Positions 25,101-35,904 of a stretch of 64,000 bases of DNA are shown here, in pieces. The DNA comes from Pholis gunnellus (lineage: Eukaryota > Chordata > Actinopteri > Perciformes > Pholidae): the NCBI GenBank assembly GCA_910591455.2, contig OU342816.1, positions 17,731,638 through 17,795,637 on the forward strand, read 5' to 3'. Position numbers and translations under genes: made by a program. Position 1 is the first letter of the stretch. Each line of letters starts with the position of its first letter. The notes beneath the pieces are model-generated. The model made no database searches, was not told where the DNA came from, and saw only the letters and a program-made list of their open reading frames with translations.

Positions 25101-27978
25101 ATGACAATGCATTTTATACAGCATTGTCAACGTTACTGGACTATTTAATTGGATAATAAAAAGAAACTCACACTCGTGTTTGTGCCTTTGAAACTTTCAA
25201 CATGTCTGAAATGAATCGTGTGGGCTAATCGATTAGTTCGTATGATTTTGGCTCACCCCTCTTTTTACTATCCGATTAAATATTAATTGCTGAACTGTTT
25301 CATTAACTAACCAGCAAACTCTACTCTTTTCTACTTTACCATCCCAGGAAGTAGTGGAGGCCGTCGGTGCAGGTGTGGATCCTAACAGCAACTTCACCTT
25401 CGTCAGCCAATGGGATCTGGCCAGCGCTTTTTTTTTCTCAGGGACTATCATCACAACCATTGGTGGGTGTCCAATAGGAGCAGTAAGCCCGCAAATTCTG
25501 ATCAAATAGGCTACTTGCGGGCGAAATCAGTTACATTTTTTACATGTTGTGTCATCAAATTGACTAATCTTCCACCTCTCACCGCACATGTTCAGGTTTT
25601 GGAAACATCTCTCCCAAGACAGAAGGAGGGCAGCTGTTCTGCATTTTCTACGCCCTGGTGGGAATCCCGATGTTTGGTATTCTGCTCGCTGGAGTCGGAG
25701 ACCATCTGGGTACTGGGCTGAGGAAAGCTGTTGCCAAAATAGAGACCCTCTTTCGGGTCAGACCCTCAACGGAGCTTCCAATGTCTTCTTTGCTTGCACT
25801 GCTCATGTACTTCCTTTTATTTGTCTCATGCCACTGTGTTGTTTCAACCTGCTGACAGAAATGGCGTGTTAGTCCAATCATTGTGCGAGTGATCTCAGCC
25901 GTCCTGTCCATCCTGCTGGGTTGCCTGCTCTTTGTCGCTGTGCCTATCCTGGTTTTCCAAGAGGTGGAGGAGTGGACTCTGCTGGAGTCGGCCTACTTTG
26001 TCGTTATCACCCTGACAACAGTAGGGTTCGGAGACTATGTTGCAGGTATACAACAGTAATTGATTACCCACGTGTATCTTAACATAGCTTGCAGTGGTGT
26101 GCACACACTCTGAAGCAACAAAGGGGGACTTTACCATTCGGCTTGGTAAGGCATATTTACATAAAACATTTAAGTTATGTTTCCATTATAACATACTGTA
26201 TATTTATACACCTGTGCAATAACATGTATTGTATCACTGTCATTGTGGAAATACAAGAAATGAAATCTGCATTCAAGAAGCGAGAAAGAAAGAGCGAGAG
26301 AGAAGATGCAGCCAGATGCTGGTCCCAGAAATCTTCAGATCCTTTTTTTAAAGGGCCAGTGTGTATCATTTTTGGGTATCTATTAGCAAAAATGGAATAA
26401 AATATTCATAACTACGTTTTCATTAGTGTACTCACCTGAAACTAAGAATCATTGTGTTTTCCTTATCTTAGAACGAGCCCATCTTATCTACTCAGGGAGT
26501 GGGTCCTCGTCACGGAGTCCGCCATGTTGCGCCGCTATATTCCAACAGTAGCCAGAACGGTCAAACCAAACGTTGGCTCTAACGAGAGCCTTTCGTGTTT
26601 TTACGATACCTGAAGGCCACCGTAGTTCTATGACGCCCTTGTGAAACTGAGCAAACTGCTGATACGCTGATCTTCACTGGACATAATTTAATACACGGAC
26701 CAATAAATATTTACTGTTTGTGTGAAGCAGCGAAAGTGAAAACATAGTTTCCGTTTCCGTCTAATTTGTTTATATCTGACTTGCGCTTGCTTTTGCATAT
26801 TCTAGCTTTTTTTCGTTGAATTTATTGATCTGTAGATGAGTATGAACATGACTTAATTAGCCATCCATAAATATAACTGTCATTTGTAATGCATTAAGTT
26901 CACTCAGCACAGACAATTTTCATCTTCTCATCAATAATTCAGGATTACTTTCTTGTGAGAGATGAATTATTGATGATCTAATCTGCTATATAGTATCTCC
27001 TATCTTAAATGTTTATTTACTCTGTAAAAAAAAGTTGAATGGATGAATAAATGTGTTGCCTTTACACACTGGTAATGCATACCGTGTCTTTGTATCTTCT
27101 CAAAGGGGATTCAGGAAAGGCGGGGAGTGACCACTGGTACAAGCCTTTGGTGTGGTTCTGGATCTTGCTGGGTCTTGCCTACTTTGCATCTATCCTGACA
27201 ATGATTGGTAACTGGCTTCGAGTTCTATCCAAGAAGACCAGAGCTGAGGTACTTCTCCTCCTCTCATGTCTGTTTTTTTTTTCAAGGTCATGTCTCATGC
27301 CACTTCCTTTCCAACATCTCTGGTTTTATCCCCTTCTCTCAGATGGAGGAGCTCCGAGCCCACGCCACTGACTGGACTCAAAACATCCAGAATATGTCGG
27401 TGGATTTCCGCATTCCAGGAAAAATCGATGACCCCTTCAAACGACGCCGGCGAAAGCGTCGCCACGGCCCACGCAGCAATGGTCACACCGTGTCAGCTAA
27501 CGGGGCCCCTGAGGGGAAAGAAGAGCAACGTGAGAGTCAGACAGAGTCTGGATCTTACTCCTCTTCCGCCTCCTCTAATGAATCAGAGTCTCGGTCAGAA
27601 ACAGACTCTCAGGTCACTCAGACAGAGCGAGTGCCTGAAGAAAAAACGGCAGAACCTGAAAAGGAGGAGACTCCTCCAGATCCCCACATGTCTCAGCCTC
27701 TGGACTACTTTGGGGAGAACCTTGCCTTTATTGATGAGTCTTCAGATGCCCAGAGTGGGAAACTACATTTGGATCCTCTGCTGGATACATCACAATCCAA
27801 CTGTGTACGCTCTCGGACGCCCAAGAGGAGACGTCAAAGAAGACCTGTTCCACAGAGAAGCCCCAAAATCAACGGCTCCGGCTCCGGCACCCTCTTGTCC
27901 GGCCGTGACAAGAGGGAGCCCAATGGAAACCCCCAACCAGTTCCAGGTCTACCAGTGAAGCCTTCAGAATTAAGCTAA
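22139..27978 (+). CDS. kcnk4: two-pore-domain potassium channel, TRAAK type
   Basis: Background K+ channel of the mechano- and lipid-gated TREK/TRAAK group; works as a dimer in the plasma membrane, mainly of neurons. Coding parts: 22139-22327 (exon begins 22057), 25348-25462, 25596-25756, 25859-26045, 27106-27248, 27343-27978; phases match, 476 residues. TM1 is about residues 5-24. The extracellular cap has Cys52, a likely inter-subunit disulfide, with NFTC and NSNFTF glycosylation sites. Selectivity filters are TIGFG (100-104) and TVGFG (209-213); TM4 contains LVWFWILLGLAYFASIL. The C-tail has an RRRRKRR cluster, acidic Ser-rich sequence and DYFGENLAFIDESSDAQS, which matches the human TRAAK tail and separates it from TREK-1/2. 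The first filter has Phe, where human TRAAK has Tyr. The tail is longer than in human (393-419 residues). The exon ending 25756 uses the weaker donor CGG|GTCAGA. Next to esrra, as in human. Confidence 0.95.
22328..25347 (+). other. large kcnk4 intron
   Basis: Three-kilobase intron between the exon coding TM1 and the exon coding the first pore helix. It holds only AT-rich sequence and short repeat-like blocks. I found no alternative exon that reads as channel sequence. Confidence 0.7.
26345..26690. mobile_element. interspersed repeat in kcnk4 intron
   Basis: The block from AAAGGGCCAGTGTGTATC through CACGGAGTCCGCCATGTT to CCTGAAGGCCACCGTAGTTC matches my recollection of a short non-coding repeat widespread in percomorph genomes. 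It sits in the intron between the exons coding the second pore and TM4. Ends were judged by eye. Confidence 0.55.
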
Positions 27979-28575
27979 AAACAGAAACTCCACTGCTAGC
28001 ACAAGTATCGCCCTGAGAGATATGAGATGTGTTCATGTTCTGACAAAGGAGTTGTCAATGTAGTAATTTATTTGTATATATGTACTGCTTACTTACAGAC
28101 ACTTAAGATGAAAACATGCAGCAGAAGCCTCGGCCACTTGTGGTTTGCATTTAATGCTCTTAGCATGCAAGTGTGTATGCCTCAACCAAAGATGATGAAG
28201 GGATTTGTATGCCAATCTTCCCGTTACTTTCCGAGGAGTTACTGCTATCTACTGGGCCAAGACAGTAATGCACTACCACTCTCTTAATATGAGGGCTCCT
28301 TACCTTTTATTCATAAAAAGAATTGTGCAAGAAACAAGAAAAGCAACCAAAAAAAAACATGTGGTTGCCGCAGCAGTGTGATGCTCATGTTAAAGAGAGG
28401 TAGCGTTGGTCTGAGACAGTTACTCTTGAATCCTGCCAACAAGTAAAACGGGTACTAAACAGGCTCTTGTACATCTTTGGTATGTTATGAATCATTTTTT
28501 TTAAATACTGTCTACCACCATAATATTTGCAGATTGGTGGCCAAATGCATTAATCATACTGTACTGCATATATGT

Positions 28576-28581
28576 AATAAA
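28576..28581 (+). terminator. kcnk4 polyadenylation signal
   Basis: AATAAA followed by a GTTGTTGGTTTTTTT downstream element, about 600 bases after the kcnk4 stop. The classical signal plus GT/T-rich pair makes it a good candidate for the main end. Confidence 0.6.
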
Positions 28582-29217
28582 GTTGTTGGTTTTTTTTAAA
28601 GGAAAGCTGCATTGCATCTTAAAAGCATGTTTTGCATTTTTGTTGTACTTTACCAAATTTTTAAAGATGCTTATCCAGCACATTTGCTCCTCTGGGAAAC
28701 GTGATAATCTGTTGAACAAACGTCTTTTTTTATCATCACATGTTGGGTTAGTGCCCCGGTGCACCAAGAATGGCCCGGCATACATGAACAAGTAGGTCAA
28801 CATGTCTAACAAAGCTGAGCACATGAGAGAGCTGAATCATCATGGGTGTATCCCAGAGACCAAACCGGGATCTGGTTACATGTGTCCCATATTTAATGTA
28901 GTATATCTGTGTTTCTGGAGGTTTTAGGGTCTGTCCTGCAGCTGGTCATAGAATCAGTCAGTCACACGAAAATACACTGCACCAGTTCTAGGATGAAACC
29001 AGGGACCCCGACTTTGTCATCATATAAAAAGTCAAATCTACTTGATATAGATTTCTATCAATATAGTGTCCAAAGAACACCTCAATTGGCGAAAGTTTAA
29101 CTGGAATCCTTTTCTAATTTTGCAGGCTGTTGTGAAAATAATTTAGGTATTAATAGCTGTTATGTTCAGACAGAAAATGTATTTAAGTGTAACATGATGA
29201 GTCTACAGCCATGCTTG

Positions 29218-29352
29218 ACCTGATTGTGGCGCCAGAGGAAAGGTCACGGGATCACCAAAGACATTAGAATTCATCCTCCAAAAAACCATGAAAGTCTGTA
29301 GGAAAACTCATGTCAATCCGTTGAATGGTGGTTGAAATATTTCAACCTGACT
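29218..29352 (+). mobile_element. copy of a common teleost interspersed repeat
   Basis: The segment GGGATCACCAAAGACATTAG, followed by an ATTCATCCTC box, an ACCATGAAAGTCTGT box and a degenerate GTCAATCCGTTGAATGG, matches the two tandem units at 62886-63228. The family is very common in teleost genomes and has no coding capacity. Confidence 0.65.
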
Positions 29353-29937
29353 GCCCGAATACACCGGCCGACACTGGCATTTCCTGGAGCAGCTAAAAAC
29401 GACGCTACCAAGAGGAACAAATAAGGGTTTAAAGTGATTCCAGGCAATATCAGTCGTTTTTAAATGAAGTTTTGCATTTGTCATGGCTTTGTCAGTAAAC
29501 TGAAATACAGGCTTTATTTGGTGCACAGAGAGGGAGGTGAGGATGAAAACACTCATGTGGCTTTCATGATGTGAAGACAGGCCAGACGTGCTGCAGGATT
29601 TGAACGGCATACACACAGTACCGTATTATGGATGTGCTGTATAAATGCCCTTCGGGTTGTCAATATGGCCCTTTTAGCATGTGCTGTGGCTCCTCGTTTG
29701 ATCCATGTAAGTGATACTCCGCTGGAAACTCTACCTTGGTGTTTCAATCTGGAAATGGCACAAAGGACAAACATGACGCCGCAGCAAACTGTATCTGCAG
29801 TTCTTTTGTTGTCTGTGTTTTATTTTTCTAAAGAAAAGTCAATCTCACAAAATATCGGATACATAAAAGTGGAAGTTGATGGTCGTTTATGATTAAATTA
29901 AGTAAATGAATGCAGATTGTTTTCTCTTTGAACACAA

Positions 29938-29950
29938 CCAGCAGATGGCA
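29938..29950 (+). promoter_or_regulatory. CTCF-like motif
   Basis: CCAGCAGATGGCA fits every position of the CTCF core CCASYAGRKGGCR. It is oriented towards esrra. Motif match only. Confidence 0.4.
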
Positions 29951-30356
29951 CACTGACACATTTCCCTCCCTATGAACGTCCAGCACTCATTTATACAGCA
30001 TACTTTCATATATCCAAGGCTTTTGCTGGAACTTGTGTTTGTTTGTTGGTGTCTGAATGAATTTGAAATGAGACAAATTGCGCCCTGCATTTTTTTGGTG
30101 AGTAAGCAGAATGTTATGGTGAGTAAGCAAAGTGTTTTTGAAGGAGCAGAAACCAAGTGACTGTTCATCTGCCCTTTAGAAATCGGACACTTTACTGCAG
30201 GATATGTAAAAAGAAAAAGGCAGCGTTCTGGCATTGCAATCAGGAAGTCAGCAGGCAGTGATGATGTGCTGTGGCAGTGGGTGACCTTTTACTGGAGGAC
30301 ACACACTCAGCTGCTCTAACGTCATCAGTTCCGCTGCTGCGGGTCCCCTTGTGCTG

Positions 30357-30369
30357 CCACTAGAGGGCA
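30357..30369 (+). promoter_or_regulatory. CTCF-like motif
   Basis: CCACTAGAGGGCA fits every position of the CTCF core, in the same orientation as the motif 420 bases upstream. The same 12-base core recurs on the opposite strand at 48460-48472. Confidence 0.45.
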
Positions 30370-32439
30370 AATTAATGGCCAGTGTTAGTAGTGCTGATGT
30401 AGGCGACACTCCTGACCTGGACTCAGAGGGAAAATCCACCCTAAACATATATATATATACAACACAGGTTTGATGACAGAATCACAGACTGCAGTGATCA
30501 TGTCAGTTAGAAACAAATCCTGGAACAGTTCCATTGGACATTTTCTATAATTCACAAATGGACACTGTGCACTCATTGGATGAGACTTCTTTAAACAAAA
30601 CGTCTTTGGACTCATGGAATTAGTCGTTGCAGTGGTCTGAAACTCCCAACAAATGTAACCAGATGGCATTATCAAGCCATGCTGCTCTGATCTCCAGTTT
30701 AGTGAAACATCTGTCCGTATTTCTAGATACTGACCTTAGTATTGATAATCATTAAAATATGTAAAGCCAAGTTTTAGGATGTTTCCCCTTTAACCTTTAT
30801 ACAAATGCAGTTATAATAAGACTAATGAGAATAGGAATATGTATAAAAGTAATAATACAGACTTTGAACCAAAGATTGTATCTATAAAATAATTTAACCC
30901 ACTGTGTCAGGCTACTATGCAGATGTAAGTGTTTATAGAATAGGTGGAGACTATGTTCTCTATCAGTTGTGTTATCCATGACTCAGGCATGCAGTGCCCA
31001 AATGCTATTTGTGTATCAGGCACAATGGCGTCTTGGTATTTATGTAGCCTATCAGCCGACACCTGTCCGGGGTCAGGACCTGCTGTAAGGAGCACCCTGG
31101 GGACCCCGGCTGGCATTCGCAGTTTAGCCTGTTCCTCCGCTTCAGCTTGAACACATATCCTCGGCGACAAGAGTGACACAGTTCTACTTATAGCATTACA
31201 ACGCAGTGAATCTCAACACAGACAACTGTTTCTAACAAATCCAATGTTTCGGTTTCGGACTGAATCTAATGCACGTATAGCGTGACCGGTTTCGCCTCTA
31301 ACAGGGTGATAATGCAGACTCTGCACCAGTGTGATGCAGCTCCGCAGAATTGCAGTGTCTGCAGCAGAGACTGAATGACCTTGCTTCAAGGTCGCAATGA
31401 CACTGCCGTCAGTTTTTCCTCTCATGCGCGCACCACGTCCCGTGGTCCCGTGCCTCGAGCCCGCTGCACAGCCTGCATGCAAACGCCTCAATGCAAGCGA
31501 AGCTCTCGCGCTTATTGGTTTAAACAGCCTAGACTAACGTTTATTGGTCTATAATTAGAGGGATAATGCAGCGCTCTTTGGGGAAATACTCGCTTATCCA
31601 AAGTACACCGTGGGCTGCTACATGTCCTTTTCGTCCAACGTCCTGTTTTTAGTCATTAGTGGACAAGGTTGTCAACTCTTCCGTGACAACTTCTGCGCCA
31701 GCTGTTACTAGGCATGTTGGAGAGCGCATTGGGGCAGCCTATTTCGAGAAGCAGCAGCCTCTGAGTTAACCAGAAAAATCATTTAATCGTTGTTATCGGC
31801 TACATTAAAGATTAATAGCACACACAAGAGATCTCTGAGGCCTATTCAATAGTACTGTTTTTTTGATTATGCATCTGGCAAACTGCAGGCTACGGTTTTA
31901 TCCCCCAAACCCTTGATTATATCCCAGTCTCATCCCATTGCAGTGATCTCCTGATCTCCTCTTCCTTGGCTCCTGTCCAACTAGTGTAGTGGTGTAGGGA
32001 GCCGGTTCAGTGTCACAAGACCGACAGCATGACTACATTTTCCATAGATGTGTGCTGTAAGGGACATATATACCCCATACTTTTGATTTTCCCTGCAAAG
32101 CTTGTGGCATAATTAAAATAAATATGTCTTCATAACAGCCATTCCAATATTGAATTGTATGGTATTTTAGGTTCATTGTTTGGCATTTAGGTTAAAAATA
32201 CCATAGTGAGGGGAAAATATAGCTACAATAAGGACAGACCAAATTAGGCTACATTTAAATTGTATATAAGTCCCTGTGGGAATTTCATGGTTTTTCATTT
32301 TCAGTGGTGAACACTGATTTGAAAACAGCTGATCTGAAATCAGAACTCTTTAAGCAGCGGATCTTATTATATATATAAATATACCTGGACAACATTTGTA
32401 TTAACGTAGACTGGGTCATATTTTGTTCACGAGTTGCAG

Positions 32440-33133
32440 GCCCGTATTATAATGCTGATGACGCTGGTGGAAGGTGCGCACGGACGTAACGGAGACACAG
32501 CGGACGCAAACTGGGCAGAGGGAGGAGAAACAACACGGGATAGAGGCTACGTCACTGAGCTGCGTCAAGCTCAAGAGAAGAAGGAAGAAGCCAAGCAGGA
32601 ACCGGAAGTTACTTAGTTTGAGCTTGTTCAAATAAAACCCTAATTTGCGTTAATTTTAGTAAAACTACCAGTAATTATGGGGAGCATTTAGCACATTCAG
32701 GTAATAAAGGCCGAGTCTATAATCTTAGACCTCGCCTTGGCTTTAGGACGTTGTCTGTCTCGAGTAAAGATAACATGTAAAGCGAGTCGTCAAGGTTTTA
32801 TTGTGAAACTTTTTATCCCCTACCGGACATTCGGTGTTCCGTCGTGGAGTGTTGGCGCTAACGTCCAGCTACAACCTCAGCTGTGGCAGGCGAAGACGAG
32901 AATTTATAACACCCCGTGTACGAAACAGACGAGGCGGACGAGACCGTGGCCGGTTGTTGTTATCGCCTTATCACACGGCAACACAGTGATGCGATGTGAG
33001 GAACCCTGCGAGGCTCGGACAGCCTGAACCGGTCAAACCGACGGTGGATTTACCAGCCGCAAGGACTTGACTGACTTCAGATAAAAACATTTTTTTTAAA
33101 GCAACAACCCTGCGATGTTTTTACATTTCCCAG
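32440..33133 (+). other. GC-richer island, possible promoter or first exon
   Basis: CpG frequency is visibly raised here compared with the flanks. Two open frames (32434-32616 and 32737-33027) show no recognised family. The block ends near a possible donor, CCCA|GTAAGT, at 33132. It might be an alternative distal promoter for esrra or the start of a noncoding RNA. Confidence 0.25.
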
Positions 33134-33301
33134 TAAGTAGCCTAGCTTTTGCCTTACGTTACCCTACACTGCAGAGATGGAGCCCACGGTGGGTTCCGGG
33201 CTATTATTAATCTTTGTGCGGAGATGTCAGCTGCCTCAGCGGCAGCCTGATGTGCATGCACGATTCGCCTGTCAGAGCTGAGTTCGCGTGGCCACGTTAT
33301 T

Positions 33302-33325
33302 GGGGGGGGGGGGGGGGGGGGGGGG
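33302..33325. repeat. G24 homopolymer
   Basis: Uninterrupted run of 24 G. The length is uncertain because such runs are error-prone in sequencing. Confidence 0.85.
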
Positions 33326-35687
33326 TCGCCGAATAAACATTTAGTAGGCTACATTGTGTAATTATTTTTGCAGTAGGCTTCTACTCCTCATAAACTACGC
33401 GCTGACTACTTCTCATATACGTGCTGTAAAACTCTATGCGATGGCCAAAGCTCCACTCGCCGGTGAACCCCTCACAAAATGTCTTAATAAATGGGATGCA
33501 TGCTGACTTATTGAGTAAATGAAGAATGCGTGGTTGAATGAGATGCAGCGGATATAGATACACTTAAAAGACGAGTCCTGCTCAGGCAAATAACACCACG
33601 CACTTCTTCAACTGTATACACGAGCTGTTTGTTTTTTGTTGTTTCTGTATTTAAACCCCACTGAGTCATCATTCTGTCTTAACACACTACTAAACTATGC
33701 AAGACACCGAGCCTGCGGGACCGGGATTGAGGTCACTGATCTTAAAGCATAATCCACTGTGGCAATTAACCTGTCACCGGTCCGAGATCAGTAGACAAGG
33801 TCACCCCTGGGTGCTGTTCTCGTCGTCTCCACAGCGCGCCGCATTTAAAACCTTCAAACTGAGTTTTATAGGCCGCGCAGTCAGTGTGATGCATTATCAG
33901 TGACAGAGACCGCCGATGTCCACTAACTAAAGAATGATGAGAAAGGTCTGCAACCATTTAAGACCAAGGACGGGCTGGTTTATGTGACATTTGACTTTGC
34001 ATTCCTGACAACAAAAAAGTGTAGGTTATTCAGAGATAACATAAAATATTAGTAATGATTTGTTTTTATGGTAATTTAAAAAAAAAAAGTAAACTTAAAT
34101 GAATCGCCTTTGTTGAAATGTCCCGGTTGAAAACTGAAGTTGTCCCACATTACAATCTTGTTGCTCAAGTTTAAAGTTGCTTGAAGAAAACTGTCCTCCT
34201 GTGCTGCAATCTGGCATTCAACGGTGTCTATTCTTTAAAATGTCAAGAGCCAGAGTCATGTTTACACTTTAAAAGAGTAACTGAAATGTTTTATGCTGTG
34301 TGTGTGTTTTCTTTTTTGTTGTTGCATTAAAACTGGTCTCTTTAATTATTTACAGAGAGTTATCACCAAACTTCAGCTTATGACTTTGTGGCGAGAGAGA
34401 AGGTGTTGGCTTTACTCCGTCTGTCCTTCAAGCATTCCTGTGACTGTGACCTTTGGAGTGTGTCATGCAGCGCAAGGGGGAGGGTGCTTGTGCAGCCTGC
34501 AGAAATATGGACAGATACAGTGCAATATGTATTTTAGGAAGGAAAAGCCAGCGTTACGAGCATACATTTGACCTACCACAGAGGAAACCACACTGTGGGC
34601 ACTGTTACGACCCATTAATAATCTGATAACTATGAGGGAAGATCAAATGTTCTGTTGTGACCATTAATATGACAAATGGCCGCTGGCAACAGCAAGAGTG
34701 ACTTGGCTGCTTGTTGTTCTGTTACGGCACTAAACAACTTTTGCTTGCTTTGCAGGTGTCCTGATAACTGCAGCTTTGAACCCAAAGCAACAGCACTTCA
34801 TTGAGCTACCACTGGGAGTCATACAAATATAGGCTTCAGACTCCAGCTCAGCAAGCAGGTAATGTTTTCAGCTCACCTTTAATGAAATATGTACGTTATG
34901 CTTCATCTATGATAATGTATTTTATTTGTAAAGTTCATTATAAGGCTTTGATGGACTATTAGCTGTCAATGTTAATGTCTTCTATTGGAAAACACTCATG
35001 GCCAATACGAGGGATGTGGAGGGAGAAATGCATCAACAAAATACATCAGAGAAGGATTTTGATGGTGTTGGCTTTTCATTTCACATACAAAAAATGGCAC
35101 CGTGCTTATCATTGTGGTGCAATCAAGAAACTCGTGGTGCATGTTGAAAGCATGGGTGATTGCCCTGCAAACCCCAAAAGGATAAACAAAGGACAAGTAG
35201 GGGAGAGAGGATCGCTCTCTGCGTAACTCGTATAAATCAATGTGACAAGTGATCAGTCTGAGGGGCCCAACATGTATTTCTTTTGGGGATGACACATGTA
35301 GCCTGGGGGGAAAAAATTAAAAGCTTTCTGCAGCAATTTCTGTTCAACAGAATCAAGATGTGTGCCTATAACACCATGTAAAGCCAGGTGCCTGGAATTT
35401 CCTAATTTGCAAAAGGAATCTCTTTTTGTTTTATTATGTCAGGTAAAGTGAGTCGAGACTCTGGATTTACGGCCAACACACTGATAGTGAACTCATTTCT
35501 GACCTTTATAGTCAGCGTATTATAGGCCTGTATCAAGATTACAACAAAGACTCGTATCCTCTCTTTTATGGCATTCAAGCCCATGTAAAAATAAATGTCT
35601 ACCAACATGTCGTTCACTCTGCAGTTTAACCATGATGAAAACTGCTTCTGTGGGATATCAGTGTCAACCTGTTTCCAGAGTGCTCCT

Positions 35688-35696
35688 TGACCTTAA
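35688..35696 (-). promoter_or_regulatory. estrogen-related receptor response element
   Basis: On the minus strand this reads TTAAGGTCA, an exact match to the ERR monomer/dimer site TNAAGGTCA. It lies about 215 bases upstream of the donor of the probable esrra first exon. Mammalian ESRRA promoters are known to be autoregulated through such half-sites, so this is a plausible autoregulatory element. Confidence 0.45.
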
Positions 35697-35699
35697 TGT

Positions 35700-35904
35700 G
35701 TCCTAGCGTCAGTATATCCAACCATTATCATCTGCCAGCTGTTAGAGAAAGCCGATTGTAGCCCGGCCCATCTCAACGCACACACACACACACACACACA
35801 GCCAACACAAGCTAGCAGGCGCTGGAAACGGATTTTCTGTCAAACCTGTGTCATGGTATCACACCGTGGAGAGACCTAAAGGCTGTACTAGTGACCGTTA
35901 TCAG
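35700..35904 (+). other. probable noncoding first exon of esrra
   Basis: A GC-richer block with a short AC repeat (about 35777-35800) ends at the strong donor TATCAG|GTAAGA (35905). The esrra start-codon exon begins at an acceptor only five bases before its ATG, so an upstream noncoding exon is required. This is the best-placed candidate, 2.9 kb away. The 5' end is a guess. Confidence 0.4.

Larger units (their letters stand above)
28600..35690. other. intergenic region between kcnk4 and esrra
   Basis: Seven kilobases without a recognised protein gene. It includes a copy of a common teleost repeat (29218-29352), two CTCF-like motifs in the same orientation (29938 and 30357), a GC-richer stretch with minus-strand ORFs (30907-31500), another GC-richer ORF-bearing stretch (32440-33133), a 24-base G run (33302-33325) and an exon-shaped segment (34756-34858). 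Confidence 0.6.

Noticed and set aside
27266..27958. 230-codon plus-strand ORF overlapping the kcnk4 C-terminus
   Set aside because: It is the shifted frame of the last kcnk4 exon; the 27343-27978 frame carries the conserved TRAAK tail.
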